NCBI GenBank assembly: GCA_029260795.1
Contig: JAJDCO010000149.1
Coordinates: forward strand, 1-64,000
DNA length: 64,000 nt
Direction: 5' to 3'
Source of the DNA: Planctomycetota bacterium
GTDB taxonomy: Bacteria > Planctomycetota > OFTM77
The translations under genes were made by a program, and so were the position numbers. A model generated the notes under the pieces. That model was not told the DNA's origin, ran no database searches, and was given only the letters and a program-made list of their open reading frames with translations. Below are positions 9,244 through 17,087 of the stretch, one piece after another (the first letter of the stretch is position 1; each line of letters begins with the position of its first letter).

Positions 9244-9957
9244 TCATTCCGAGTCGGCTCGAGTCAGAGCGTCCCAGGCGATCTTCGCCGCTTTCTGCTC
9301 CGCCTCTTTCTTGCTCTTGCCCCAAGCGGGATAGTACTCCTTGCCCGTCACCACCGCGACCACCTTGAAGATCTTGGAGTGGTCGGGCCCGACCTCATGG
9401 ATCAGCTTGTAGACGGGCGGCTTCCACGAGGCCTTCTGCGCATGGTTCTGGAGCATGGACTTGTAGTTCTTCTCCGGCAGCTCTTCATGGGCGGCCTCGA
9501 TGTAGCTGCGCAGGTGCTTCAAGATGAACGCGGCCGCCGGCTCATAGCCACCATCGACGTAGATCGCACCGACGATCGCCTCGAAGGCATCGGCCAGTAG
9601 CGTGCGCGGGGTCTGCTTGCTCAAGGCGAGGCCCCGACCGACCGTGATGAAGTCGCCGAGACGCAGGTGCTTGCCAACCCGACGCAGCACGGCCGTGCTC
9701 ACGACGAAGGACTTGATGCGCGTCAGCTCGCCCTCGTCGTAGCCTCGGTAGGTCTTGAAGAGGAACTCCGAGACGACGAGCCCGAGCACCGAGTCGCCCA
9801 AGAACTCGATGCGCTCGTTGCTGGGCCGGTCGTCGTCCTTGATGGAGGAGTGCGTCAGCGCCTTTTGCAGGAGGAACCCGTCAAAGAACCGGTAGCCGAG
9901 CGCCGCTTGGCAGCTCTCGAATCTCTCGGCGTCGTTCTCGACGGGGTCCGAGCTCAT
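9244..9957 (-). CDS. rnc: Ribonuclease III
   Basis: A 237-residue protein of normal family length that cleaves double-stranded RNA, including rRNA precursors. The RNase III signature NERIEFLGDSVLGL lies around residues 48-61. The second acidic metal-binding cluster is in LLADAFEAIVGAIYVDGG. A C-terminal double-stranded-RNA-binding domain starts near NYKSMLQNHAQK and ends with KKEAEQKAAKIAWDAL. It is the first gene of the rnc-mfd-surA-like operon, with a good promoter at 10010-10039. Confidence 0.96.
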   Translation of the reverse strand: MSSDPVENDAERFESCQAALGYRFFDGFLLQKALTHSSIKDDDRPSNERIEFLGDSVLGLVVSEFLFKTYRGYDEGELTRIKSFVVSTAVLRRVGKHLRLGDFITVGRGLALSKQTPRTLLADAFEAIVGAIYVDGGYEPAAAFILKHLRSYIEAAHEELPEKNYKSMLQNHAQKASWKPPVYKLIHEVGPDHSKIFKVVAVVTGKEYYPAWGKSKKEAEQKAAKIAWDALTRADSE

Positions 9958-10009
9958 GGCGGCGATCCGATGGAAGAGGGAAGGAGGCGCGCGACGGAGG
10001 TGGCGCCGG

Positions 10010-10039
10010 ATTCTAGGCCCGTTGAGGCCAGGGGGTCAA
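10010..10039 (-). promoter_or_regulatory. Sigma70-type promoter of rnc operon
   Basis: On the minus strand TTGACC (10034-10039) and TAGAAT (10010-10015) are separated by 18 bp, about 50 bp upstream of the rnc start. This is the best-matching housekeeping-type promoter in the window. Confidence 0.65.
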
Positions 10040-10104
10040 CGACGTGACTCGTGCGGTCAGGCCGGGTAGAGCCCCGGGACCCGATGCCGGCAGCCGTCCG
10101 ACTC

Positions 10105-10134
10105 TGGTCGAGGAGGGTTCGGCGCGGTTAGAAT
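10105..10134 (+). promoter_or_regulatory. Possible promoter for the alpha/beta hydrolase gene
   Basis: A TAGAAT -10 element lies at 10129-10134, about 150 bp before the start at 10284. The sequence 17-18 bp upstream is a poor -35 (TGGTCG). The rest of the 10040-10283 spacer holds nothing else I can identify. Confidence 0.3.
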
Positions 10135-10283
10135 ACGAGATGGAGTGAAGGAGACGTCGGGTATCGGCCGATACCGACCTCGAAAGATTGTCGACAGTCG
10201 CGCATCGGCCAAAGCCGCGGACGAGCGTGAGAACCGGTACCGGCAGGCCCCGTCTGCCGAGACCGCAGCCTCTGAGGTTCGGG

Positions 10284-11162
10284 ATGACGACGCAGAACGA
10301 GGTCGTTCACGAAAGATTCGAGATCGCCAATGACATCGGCGATCCCTTGCGCGGTGACGTCCGTCGCCCACGCATTCCAGGGCCGCTGCCGGTCGTCGTG
10401 CTCTGCCATGGCTACCGGAGCTTCAAGGATCACCTGTTCCTGCCCTACCTCGCCCTCAAGCTGGCGCGCCGCGGCTACGGTGTGGTGTCCTTCAATTTCT
10501 CGGGCTCGGGCATCGGACCGGATCTCCACAGCTTCAGCGAGCTGCAAAAGCTCGAGTCCTCGACCATCAGCCAGGACTTGGCCGATATCGAGGCCGTGCT
10601 GGACGCGATCGGAGACGAGCGGATCGGCGGCGGTCATCTGGCCTCCGATCAGGTGGCCGCGGTCGGGCACGGCAAGGGAGCCGCGATCTGCTTGCTCGCA
10701 GCCGCCGAGGATCCGCGTCTCAAAGTCGTCGGCACCTTGGCCGCGGTCTCGCGGCTCGACGACTTCGGCGACGAGGCTCGCAAGGCCTGGCGAGAGCATG
10801 GCTACTTCGCCTATCGCGATGATGTTCTGGGACGCGAGATCCGACTGAGCGTCGAGATCCTCGACGATCTCGAGCAGAACGCCGAGCGGTGTGACGTGGC
10901 ACGCGCGGTCCAGAGGCTCGGCAAGCCGCTGATTCTCATGCACGGCGAAGAGGATCACGCTTGCGACGTGAGCGAGTCGGAGCGGCTCTATCATCAGTCG
11001 GACAAGGACCTGACCCGACTCGTGATCTTCGAGAAGGCCGGGCACAACTTCGGCGTCTCGCATCCGTTCGTCGAGTCGAACAAGGAGCTGGAGCGCATCA
11101 TCCAAATCCTGGATGCGTTCTTCCAACAGAGCTTCGCCGGCGTGCTGCCGAAGGACGCCTGA
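10284..11162 (+). CDS. Alpha/beta-hydrolase-fold protein lacking the nucleophile serine
   Basis: A 292-residue cytoplasmic protein of the serine-hydrolase (dienelactone hydrolase-like) fold. Seen features are the strand-turn VVLCHGYRSFKDH with the oxyanion loop, a nucleophile elbow reading VGHGKGAA at about residue 130, an acid residue in LMHGEEDH, and a histidine in FEKAGHNFG. In active relatives the elbow is G-x-S-x-G. Here the Ser codon is GGC (Gly), one transition away from AGC, while the acid and His remain. It may be a non-catalytic binding protein or use another mechanism. The frame extends upstream to 10188, but ATG 10284 has TGAGG before it and matches the family start. Substrate is unknown. 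Confidence 0.75.
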   Translation: MTTQNEVVHERFEIANDIGDPLRGDVRRPRIPGPLPVVVLCHGYRSFKDHLFLPYLALKLARRGYGVVSFNFSGSGIGPDLHSFSELQKLESSTISQDLADIEAVLDAIGDERIGGGHLASDQVAAVGHGKGAAICLLAAAEDPRLKVVGTLAAVSRLDDFGDEARKAWREHGYFAYRDDVLGREIRLSVEILDDLEQNAERCDVARAVQRLGKPLILMHGEEDHACDVSESERLYHQSDKDLTRLVIFEKAGHNFGVSHPFVESNKELERIIQILDAFFQQSFAGVLPKDA

Positions 11163-11229
11163 GCGTCGCGGCGCTCGGGCGGACGGCCGCTCGCCATCGC
11201 TCGCCATCGCTCGCTTGGCGAGCGCCGCC

Positions 11230-11235
11230 TATAAT
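11230..11235 (+). promoter_or_regulatory. TATAAT -10 element upstream of dgt
   Basis: A perfect TATAAT lies about 95 bp upstream of the dgt start in otherwise GC-rich DNA. No good -35 is found 16-18 bp upstream. Confidence 0.35.
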
Positions 11236-11328
11236 GAGTCGACCGGACCTCGAGCTCTCGTGTGAGCGCTCTCGCGATCCGGTGGATCGTTGCGCTTCGC
11301 CCTCACGCGAAGCCGGAGACGAAGGCTC

Positions 11329-12489
11329 ATGCTGAAGACGCGGGAAGAGAAGGAGCGGCTCGAGGAGCAGATCCTCGCCCCTTACGGATTGCGCAGCCGC
11401 GACTCGATCGGTCGCCAGCACGTGGAGCCCGACGATCCTTTTCGAACCGCATTCGAGCGAGATCGTGATCGCGTCATCCATTGCGGCGCCTTTCGCCGGT
11501 TGGAGTACAAGACGCAGGTCTTCGTGAATCATGAGGGCGACTACTACCGCACCCGGCTGACGCACACGATGGAGGTCGCCCAGATTGCGCGCTCGGTGGC
11601 TTCTGCGCTCGGCCTCAATGAGACCTTCGTCGAGGCGCTGTCGCTGGCACACGATCTCGGACACACGCCCTTTGGTCACGCCGGCGGCGAGGCGCTGCAC
11701 GAGATGATGCGCGACCAGGGTGGCTTCGAGCACAACCTACATGGCGTGCGGATCGTCGACCATCTCGAGCGCCGATACCCGGGATTCCCCGGGCTCAACC
11801 TCACGGCCGAGCTGCGGGAGGCGATCGTCAAGCACCCGGTGCCGCCCGACCGTCACCCCGTGCGCGAAGCGCGGCCCGATCTGCGTCCGTTGCTCGAAAC
11901 CCAGGTCGTCGATGTCTGTGATCGCATCGCCTACAACAACCACGACATCGACGATGGCGTCACGAGTGGGCTGATTGATCTCGAGGACCTCCGTCGAAAC
12001 GTCGCACTCGTCGCCGAGGCGCATGGCTTCGTCTGCGAGAGCCGCCCGGTCGAGACCGGCGATTCGCTGCTGCTCTTCGAGACCGTCAATCGCATGATCA
12101 AGATGAGCATCGCCGATCTGATCGAGACCTCGAACTCCCGACTCGAAGCGGCCGGCATCGCGAGCTCTGCGGAAGCACGCACCTGCCCTGAGGCGTTGAT
12201 CGGGTTCTCCCCCGAGATGGCGGCGCGGCAGCGCGAGCTGCACGAGTGCTTGTTCCAGACCATGTATCGTCACCCGCGCGTCGTTCGGATGGCCGAGAAG
12301 GCCAAGCGGTTCGTGCGCGAGATCTTTCGCGAGTACGTGCGCCATCCCGGGCAGCTCGAGCGAGTCGATGGGCAACGGATCGAAGACGAGGGAGTGGAGC
12401 AGGTCGTCTGCGATCACATCGCTCGCCTCACCGATCGCGAGGCTCAGGACGAGTACAAGAAGCTCTTCCACCCCTTCGAGCGCATCTGA
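11329..12489 (+). CDS. dgt: dGTPase-like HD-domain dNTP triphosphohydrolase
   Basis: A 386-residue HD-superfamily enzyme that would hydrolyse dNTPs to nucleosides and triphosphate. Metal ligands are visible as H79 (RLTHTMEVAQIAR) and the H108-D109 pair (LAHDLGHTPFGHAGG), with HNLHG and the conserved VVDVCDRIAYNNHDIDDG following. ATG 11329 is chosen because a purine-rich GGAG/GAAGG precedes it; an upstream ATG at 11290 would add 13 Arg-rich residues and lacks support. Its end lies 9 bp from the end of the convergent ECF sigma gene. Confidence 0.92.
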   Translation: MLKTREEKERLEEQILAPYGLRSRDSIGRQHVEPDDPFRTAFERDRDRVIHCGAFRRLEYKTQVFVNHEGDYYRTRLTHTMEVAQIARSVASALGLNETFVEALSLAHDLGHTPFGHAGGEALHEMMRDQGGFEHNLHGVRIVDHLERRYPGFPGLNLTAELREAIVKHPVPPDRHPVREARPDLRPLLETQVVDVCDRIAYNNHDIDDGVTSGLIDLEDLRRNVALVAEAHGFVCESRPVETGDSLLLFETVNRMIKMSIADLIETSNSRLEAAGIASSAEARTCPEALIGFSPEMAARQRELHECLFQTMYRHPRVVRMAEKAKRFVREIFREYVRHPGQLERVDGQRIEDEGVEQVVCDHIARLTDREAQDEYKKLFHPFERI

Positions 12490-12498
12490 GGCGAGCGC

Positions 12499-13107
12499 TC
12501 AATCGGCGTACTCGCTCCACGCCTCGCGCAAGAGCCAGCGCAGCCGCTGGCGGCCTTCGCGGAGTCGGTACTTTACGCAGTGCGGCTCGCACTCCATCCG
12601 CGTCGCGATCCGGCGGACGTCCCATTCCTCGAGATAACGCAATCGCAAGATCTCGGACGTCGGCTCCGGGAGCCGATCGATGGCGGCCTCGATTCGGCGC
12701 TCGAGGTCACGACCCGCCAATCGGCCGCTGGGAGGCTGTCCTCGACCCGGCCGATCGGGGACTGTTTCGAGATGACCGACCTCCGCGCCGAGCCGCCCCC
12801 GCCGACGCAGATGATCGAGGAGCAGGTTGCGGGAGATGCCGCGGAGCCAACCCGGGAAGTGCTCGCGACTTGCCAGCGAGGGGAGCTTGCGGTACACCCG
12901 GATGAAGACCTCTTGGAGGAGGTCTTCCGCCGTGGGCGCGTGTCGCACCCGCTCCCGGAGGAACCGCCAGACACCCCGCGAGTGCCGGTCATAGAGATGG
13001 GTGAAGGCCGCCTGGGCGGCCGTGTGGTCCTCGGTGGAGATGGTGCAGGCGATCAGCTCGGCATCGCTGAGACGGTGCGCCGCTTCCAGAGCGTGTTGGG
13101 TAATCAT
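12499..13107 (-). CDS. ECF-type RNA polymerase sigma factor
   Basis: A 202-residue sigma-70-family regulator. Region 2 is about residues 30-100 (FTHLYDRHSRGVWRFLRERV, TAEDLLQEVFIRVYRKL, GWLRGISRNLLLDHLRRR). Region 4 is about 135-195 (RLPEPTSEILRLRYLEEWDVRRIATRM followed by CVKYRLREGRQRLR). No anti-sigma gene lies next to it. The N-terminal zinc-finger of the kinase at 38559 resembles those of anti-sigma factors, but no link is demonstrated. Start ATG 13107 follows a G-rich ribosome-binding site. Confidence 0.9.
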   Translation of the reverse strand: MITQHALEAAHRLSDAELIACTISTEDHTAAQAAFTHLYDRHSRGVWRFLRERVRHAPTAEDLLQEVFIRVYRKLPSLASREHFPGWLRGISRNLLLDHLRRRGRLGAEVGHLETVPDRPGRGQPPSGRLAGRDLERRIEAAIDRLPEPTSEILRLRYLEEWDVRRIATRMECEPHCVKYRLREGRQRLRWLLREAWSEYAD

Positions 13108-13355
13108 GGATGTTCCCCCCTTCGGTTCGACCTCGAGAGGCGAGGGACCGATCGCGGACGGGTCGAGGCCATGGGGCCGGGCCGGATGTGTGGGGTGGGA
13201 AGTCGGGGCTCGAGGCTTCAGACCGGTTTCCCGAGATCGATCGACGTGACTCGACCGGTCAGGAACCGAGATGCAAAACGCGAAAGTTAATCCGAATAAG
13301 ATTCCTGGAAACCTGATTTCGAGCGATAATAACCGAGATGTGACATGTTTTCTAC

Positions 13356-13376
13356 GGCGGAATCTGAGATTTCGCC
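13356..13376. promoter_or_regulatory. Palindromic operator candidate upstream of XRE gene
   Basis: GGCGGAATCT-G-AGATTTCGCC is a 21-bp inverted repeat with 9 of 10 arm positions matching. It ends 21 bp before the XRE start codon. The surrounding 13270-13380 stretch is noticeably AT-richer than the window. Autoregulation by the XRE protein is a reasonable guess. Confidence 0.45.
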
Positions 13377-13397
13377 GATCTGAAGGGCGAGGAGGAG

Positions 13398-13883
13398 ATG
13401 ACGTCGTTCAGCGAAAAGCTCCGCGGGCTGCGGCGTTGGCAGCGGCTGACTCAGAAGCAGATGGCCGAGGGGCTCTCGGTCGCCCTGTCGACCTATCAGC
13501 GTCTGGAGCGCGGAGAGGTGGAGCCGAGTCGACCGGTCTTGATCCAGTTGGCCGACCGCTTCGCTGTGACGCTCGACTACCTCATGCGAAACGAGTCCGG
13601 GCCGACGCCCCGACATCCGGGAGAGGATGACCAAATCATGGATGAAGAGAAGACTCAGACCTACCGCGGTCCGCGCGTCCGCTTCGTGGGTCATGGTGAT
13701 GACTCGGCGGTTCCCGGGACACCGGAGGAGCCGGTGCTTCGTTTCCGCGGAGATCGACATGCTCGGGATGCGGAGAAGCTTTTCTTTCGAATGATGCGTG
13801 AGCTGAGCGATGACATGGACGACGTCGAGCGCACCTCCTTCGAGACCTTCTTCAGGAAGTTCTGCGAGCCCGTGACGGAGTGA
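13398..13883 (+). CDS. XRE-family helix-turn-helix regulator
   Basis: A 161-residue protein. An N-terminal HTH of the Cro/C1 type covers about residues 7-60 (LRGLRRWQRLTQKQMAEGLSV, STYQRLERGEVEPSRPVLIQ). It is followed by an acidic linker and a C-terminal segment of unknown fold ending in FETFFRKFC. GAGGAG stands directly upstream of ATG 13398. The stop overlaps the GTG start of the SGNH hydrolase (GTGA), so the two are translationally coupled. A palindrome at 13356-13376 may be its own operator. Confidence 0.85.
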   Translation: MTSFSEKLRGLRRWQRLTQKQMAEGLSVALSTYQRLERGEVEPSRPVLIQLADRFAVTLDYLMRNESGPTPRHPGEDDQIMDEEKTQTYRGPRVRFVGHGDDSAVPGTPEEPVLRFRGDRHARDAEKLFFRMMRELSDDMDDVERTSFETFFRKFCEPVTE

Positions 13884-14998
13884 CGTCGGAGACGGAGTCC
13901 GAGTCGCGTCCACTCTCGCGGCGGCGCAAAGGCGCGTTTGCGTTGATCGTGCTCCTGGTGACCGGGCCGTTGCTCGGCCTGGTCGCCGAGGGCGTGGTCC
14001 GCGTGCGACATCGTCTCAAGCACGGCACCTTCGGGCGCATCTACGGCTATGCGGTCGACCCGGCGTCCGGGCTGAAGATCCCGGAGCCGGGGACGACGTT
14101 CGGCCCGATCCGCATCAACCGTCTCGGCTTTCGCGGACCCGAGATCGAGATGCCCAAGCCGCCCGGTCGCATTCGCCTTGCCTTCCTGGGCGGATCGACC
14201 ACCTACAGCGCTGAGACGAGCTCGGAACAGACGACCTGGCCGGACCGCGTTTGCCGTGCCTTGGCGGAGCGTCATCCGGATCTGGAGTTCGACTACGTGA
14301 ACGCCGGAGTCGGTGGCTTCACGATCTCGCACTCGATCCGCAACCTCGAGTACCGCGTGCGCCCGCTCGAGCCGGACCTGATCTTCGTCTATCACGCCAC
14401 CAACGACCTGTGCATCGACAGCCGCGCGCTCGCCGCCGAGTCCGGCGTCTACGAAGGCAAGCCCGACGAGGAGTCCTGGCTCGAAGGCTGGTCCCTCGCC
14501 TGGCACCTCCTCATGAAGAATTGGCGCCTGTATCAAAGGCAATCGGCCGCTCGCCAAGACACCGATCGTCTGGACTACTCGCCGGGAGAGCACAGCGCCG
14601 GATTCGAGGAGCGCCTCGAGAAGCTGCTGGAAGAAGCGAAGCAAGTCGCGCCGGTCGTCGCTGTCGGCACCTTTTCTGTCCAGGTGCGACGAGAGCAGAC
14701 GCCCAATGAGCGCCTCGGTGCCTGCAATACGTCTCTCTATTACATGCCGTACATGACACCCGACGAGCTGCTCGAAGCCTTCGACGACTACAACCGCGCC
14801 ATTCGAGAAGCGGCCACGAACCAAGAGGTGCTTCTCGTTGAAGCCGCCGGGCGAGTACCCGGAGACGAGCGCCATTTCAAAGACTCGGTCCACTTCAGCG
14901 ACGAAGGCAGCGCCATCATGGCTGACCTCGTCGTCGACGCGCTCGAGGCGAGCGAAGCGTTCCAGCAGCTCGTGCGCGCCCACCGGAAAGACGACTAG
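13880..14998 (+). CDS. Membrane-anchored SGNH/GDSL hydrolase
   Basis: A 372-residue protein with an N-terminal membrane anchor (about 18-38, AFALIVLLVTGPLLGLVAEG) and an SGNH hydrolase domain. The catalytic blocks are visible: block I AFLGGSTTYS with the nucleophile Ser, block II glycine in NAGVGGFT, block III Asn in YHATNDL, and block V DSVHFSDEG supplying Asp and His. Such enzymes hydrolyse ester or acetyl groups on envelope polymers or glycans; the substrate here is unknown. GTG 13880 overlaps the stop of the XRE gene by four bases, indicating coupling. Confidence 0.88.
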   Translation: MTSETESESRPLSRRRKGAFALIVLLVTGPLLGLVAEGVVRVRHRLKHGTFGRIYGYAVDPASGLKIPEPGTTFGPIRINRLGFRGPEIEMPKPPGRIRLAFLGGSTTYSAETSSEQTTWPDRVCRALAERHPDLEFDYVNAGVGGFTISHSIRNLEYRVRPLEPDLIFVYHATNDLCIDSRALAAESGVYEGKPDEESWLEGWSLAWHLLMKNWRLYQRQSAARQDTDRLDYSPGEHSAGFEERLEKLLEEAKQVAPVVAVGTFSVQVRREQTPNERLGACNTSLYYMPYMTPDELLEAFDDYNRAIREAATNQEVLLVEAAGRVPGDERHFKDSVHFSDEGSAIMADLVVDALEASEAFQQLVRAHRKDD

Positions 14999-15010
14999 TC
15001 AACGCCCCGC

Positions 15011-15222
15011 GAATCGGAGCCGCGCACGACGATCGGTGAGAATCCGGAGCCGCGCACGGCGATCGGCCGAGAAACCGGAGCCACGCACAGCGATCGGCCG
15101 AGAAACCGGAGCCACGCACGGCGATCGACGAGGAATCGGAGCCGCGCACGGCGATCGACGAGGAATCGGAGCCGCGCACAGCGATCGACGAGGAATCGGA
15201 GCCGCGCACGGCGATCGGCCGT
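15011..15222. repeat. Tandem 30-31-bp repeat, about seven copies
   Basis: Seven head-to-tail units of 29-31 bp with the core GGAGCCGCGCACGGCGATCG abut without spacers. Copies begin at about 15011, 15040, 15071, 15102, 15133, 15163 and 15193. Middle units vary at a few positions (CCACGCAC, GACGAG versus GCCGAGA). The array starts 13 bp after the stop of the SGNH hydrolase. It reads open on the minus strand as repeats of RGSDSSSIAV, but nothing suggests it is translated. Confidence 0.9.
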
Positions 15223-15546
15223 CAGACGATTGAAGTTCATCGGTGAATGCGGGCATTCGGGACGTCAGCCCATCATCTCGCGAGTAAGCGGGAAGCGCGG
15301 AGGCGAGTAAGGGAAGCTCGGTTGGGTCGCGGGCACGAAGAAACAGATTGACACTCCGAGAAGAGCAGCATGACAATCCAATCGCAGTGATTCTCGATCG
15401 CGGTCTTCGGGAAGAGCCACCAGATCTCGTCGAGGAGAGGCCACGGCGGGTCGATTGTGTGCGCTCACCAAGGAGACGCGTCTCCGACGTGGTCGCGTCG
15501 CAAGGACGGCGGGGCCTCCGAGCGTTTGCTTCAGAAGGGGACTTTC
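15223..15546. other. Spacer upstream of the beta-helix lipoprotein gene
   Basis: About 320 bp without a supported gene. A TTGACA hexamer occurs near 15349, but no convincing -10 follows. The ribosome-binding site AGAAGGGG precedes the next start. Confidence 0.4.
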
Positions 15547-16944
15547 ATGTATTCGCCAATACCGTCGTCCCGTCGAGGCCCGCCACTTCGCGGCCTCGTA
15601 GGCAGATCGGGAACCCTGCCGCTGTGCGCAAGAGTCTCGCTCGCGCTCAGCATCGGTATCACAGCCGTCTGTTGTCACGAGTCGAGCAGCGAAGGCGAGA
15701 AGTCGACCGAGCTCGTCTCGAGCGCAGCGCAGCCGCTTGGGGACGCGACCGACAATGCCCCCGGCTTCGGTGACCCCGCTCCCAGCCGGCCCGAGGACGA
15801 AGCGGATCCGAACGAGAGCGCCGAGCAGGAGACACCTGACTCGAGCCGGGTGAGTGACGAAGGGACTGGGAATGGACCGATGGTCTCGTGCACGCCAGGC
15901 GGTCCCCTCTGTCCGCAGTTGATCGAGCGGGGGCGCGCGTCCATCCACGAGATTCTCGCCCATGAAGGGCTCGCCTCGGACTCGCTCATCGAGGAGCTGG
16001 TCTCGCAATATGTGAGCCGGATCAGGGAGCTGCCGGCGGAGCTCGCTCTCGATCGAGCCCGCGAGTTGAAGGGCGTCGCGGCAGGCCGCGACTCTGCCCG
16101 AAGGGGAGAGGGCGTCGGACTGCTCGGCGCGTTGTCGCGATCCGAGCTCTCCCTCGATGACGAGGTACTTTCAGACTGGTCGGCTGTCGTGAATGCGAGC
16201 ACCCTGCGGAGAACATCGGGACCGGTGATCTCGGGCGGAACGCTACGCGATCGGATGCTGGCGAAAGGACGCGCGGGCGATGAGCTCGAAGAGCTCGAAG
16301 ACGGAACGACGCTCGAGTTTGGTCCGGGCATTCACGTCCTGGGAGGGCCCGACTTCAACCGCAAGTCATTCCCAAAGGACGTCGCGCTGGTCGGCCAAGG
16401 CAAAGACGCGACACTGCTGCAGCTCCGAGCAAGCCTGCCGATGCGAGGGGACGTGGAGAGACTCCGGATCTCGCAAATGACAATAGATACTGGAGGAAGG
16501 GGCCTCTTCGATCTGCGGAGTGGTGCGCTGGTCCTCGAGTTGGAGGATGTCCGTATCGTCGGGTTCGACGGCGGGAACGGCGGCTCCTTTTTGTTCAGCG
16601 CGGCCGCGGGCACGATGGTGCGAGCGACCCGGTGCGACTTCCTCGGAGGGTACGGCCGAACCACAGGACAAGGCTCTCTCTTTCGCGAAACGGGTGATTC
16701 GGTTGCTCTCGGGCAATTCGATCATTGCTCTTTCGAGGTGCACCGGCTCGGACTCGGTGAGGGTCATGCCGTTCGGCGACGCGTGGTTTTCTCGAACTGT
16801 TACTTTGCGTCGATGTTGCAGCACATGAATGAGCCCATACCGGGGCTCGAGCTCCGAGACTGCCGCTTCGGCGAAGAGTACGACCCCCGTCGCCGCGAGT
16901 CGTATCGGCGCGACCTGTCCGATCTGTTTCCGGGTGCTCGCTGA
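15547..16944 (+). CDS. Exported parallel beta-helix protein, possible lipoprotein
   Basis: A 465-residue protein. The N-terminal signal (VSLALSIGITAVC) ends at a Cys pair that could serve as a lipobox, so the protein may be lipid-anchored. An acidic low-complexity linker rich in Glu, Asp and Ser follows. The C-terminal half (about 270-465) has right-handed beta-helix-like repeats (VALVGQGKDATLLQL, LRISQMTIDTGGRGLFDL, LELEDVRIVGFDGG), as in pectate-lyase-fold proteins. No catalytic site is recognised. ATG 15547 is preferred over the frame's first ATG at 15457 because AGAAGGGG precedes it. A GC-rich hairpin follows the stop. Confidence 0.7.
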   Translation: MYSPIPSSRRGPPLRGLVGRSGTLPLCARVSLALSIGITAVCCHESSSEGEKSTELVSSAAQPLGDATDNAPGFGDPAPSRPEDEADPNESAEQETPDSSRVSDEGTGNGPMVSCTPGGPLCPQLIERGRASIHEILAHEGLASDSLIEELVSQYVSRIRELPAELALDRARELKGVAAGRDSARRGEGVGLLGALSRSELSLDDEVLSDWSAVVNASTLRRTSGPVISGGTLRDRMLAKGRAGDELEELEDGTTLEFGPGIHVLGGPDFNRKSFPKDVALVGQGKDATLLQLRASLPMRGDVERLRISQMTIDTGGRGLFDLRSGALVLELEDVRIVGFDGGNGGSFLFSAAAGTMVRATRCDFLGGYGRTTGQGSLFRETGDSVALGQFDHCSFEVHRLGLGEGHAVRRRVVFSNCYFASMLQHMNEPIPGLELRDCRFGEEYDPRRRESYRRDLSDLFPGAR

Positions 16945-16948
16945 CGGA

Positions 16949-16976
16949 ACGGCCTGGCCCCCGGAGGCCGGGCCGT
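16949..16976 (+). terminator. GC-rich hairpin after 16944, possible terminator
   Basis: ACGGCCTGGCC and GGCCGGGCCGT form an 11-bp stem (one mismatch) around a six-base loop, starting 5 bp after the stop codon. No T-tract follows, so termination is only suggested. Confidence 0.4.
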
Positions 16977-16992
16977 CACGCCCGTCGGCCTC

Positions 16993-17047
16993 TCACGATC
17001 GTCCAAAGGCCGCCAGGGGCAATCGACGTCGCTCAAGCCGGCGTCGC
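16993..17047 (-). pseudogene. Remnant of a methyltransferase 3' end
   Basis: About 55 bp on the minus strand closely match the 3' end of the intact methyltransferase (22982-23040). The remnant reads DAGLSDVDCPWRPL where the intact gene reads DAGFTDIDCPWRHL. A short deletion then shifts the frame before the terminal TIVRGRR-like part. It has no start and no other coding sequence around it. The two copies flank the block of secreted-protein genes in the same orientation. Confidence 0.55.
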
Positions 17048-17087
17048 TCAGCGATCGCAGCTGTGCGGAGGGGGAGCGACGATCGGG

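Noticed and set aside
14916..15209. Minus-strand protein with RGSDSSSIAV repeats
   Set aside because: It is an open frame produced by the tandem DNA repeat; there is no ribosome-binding site or non-repeat coding sequence.
15011..15222. CRISPR array
   Set aside because: The units abut directly with no unique spacers, vary within the repeat, and no cas gene is near.
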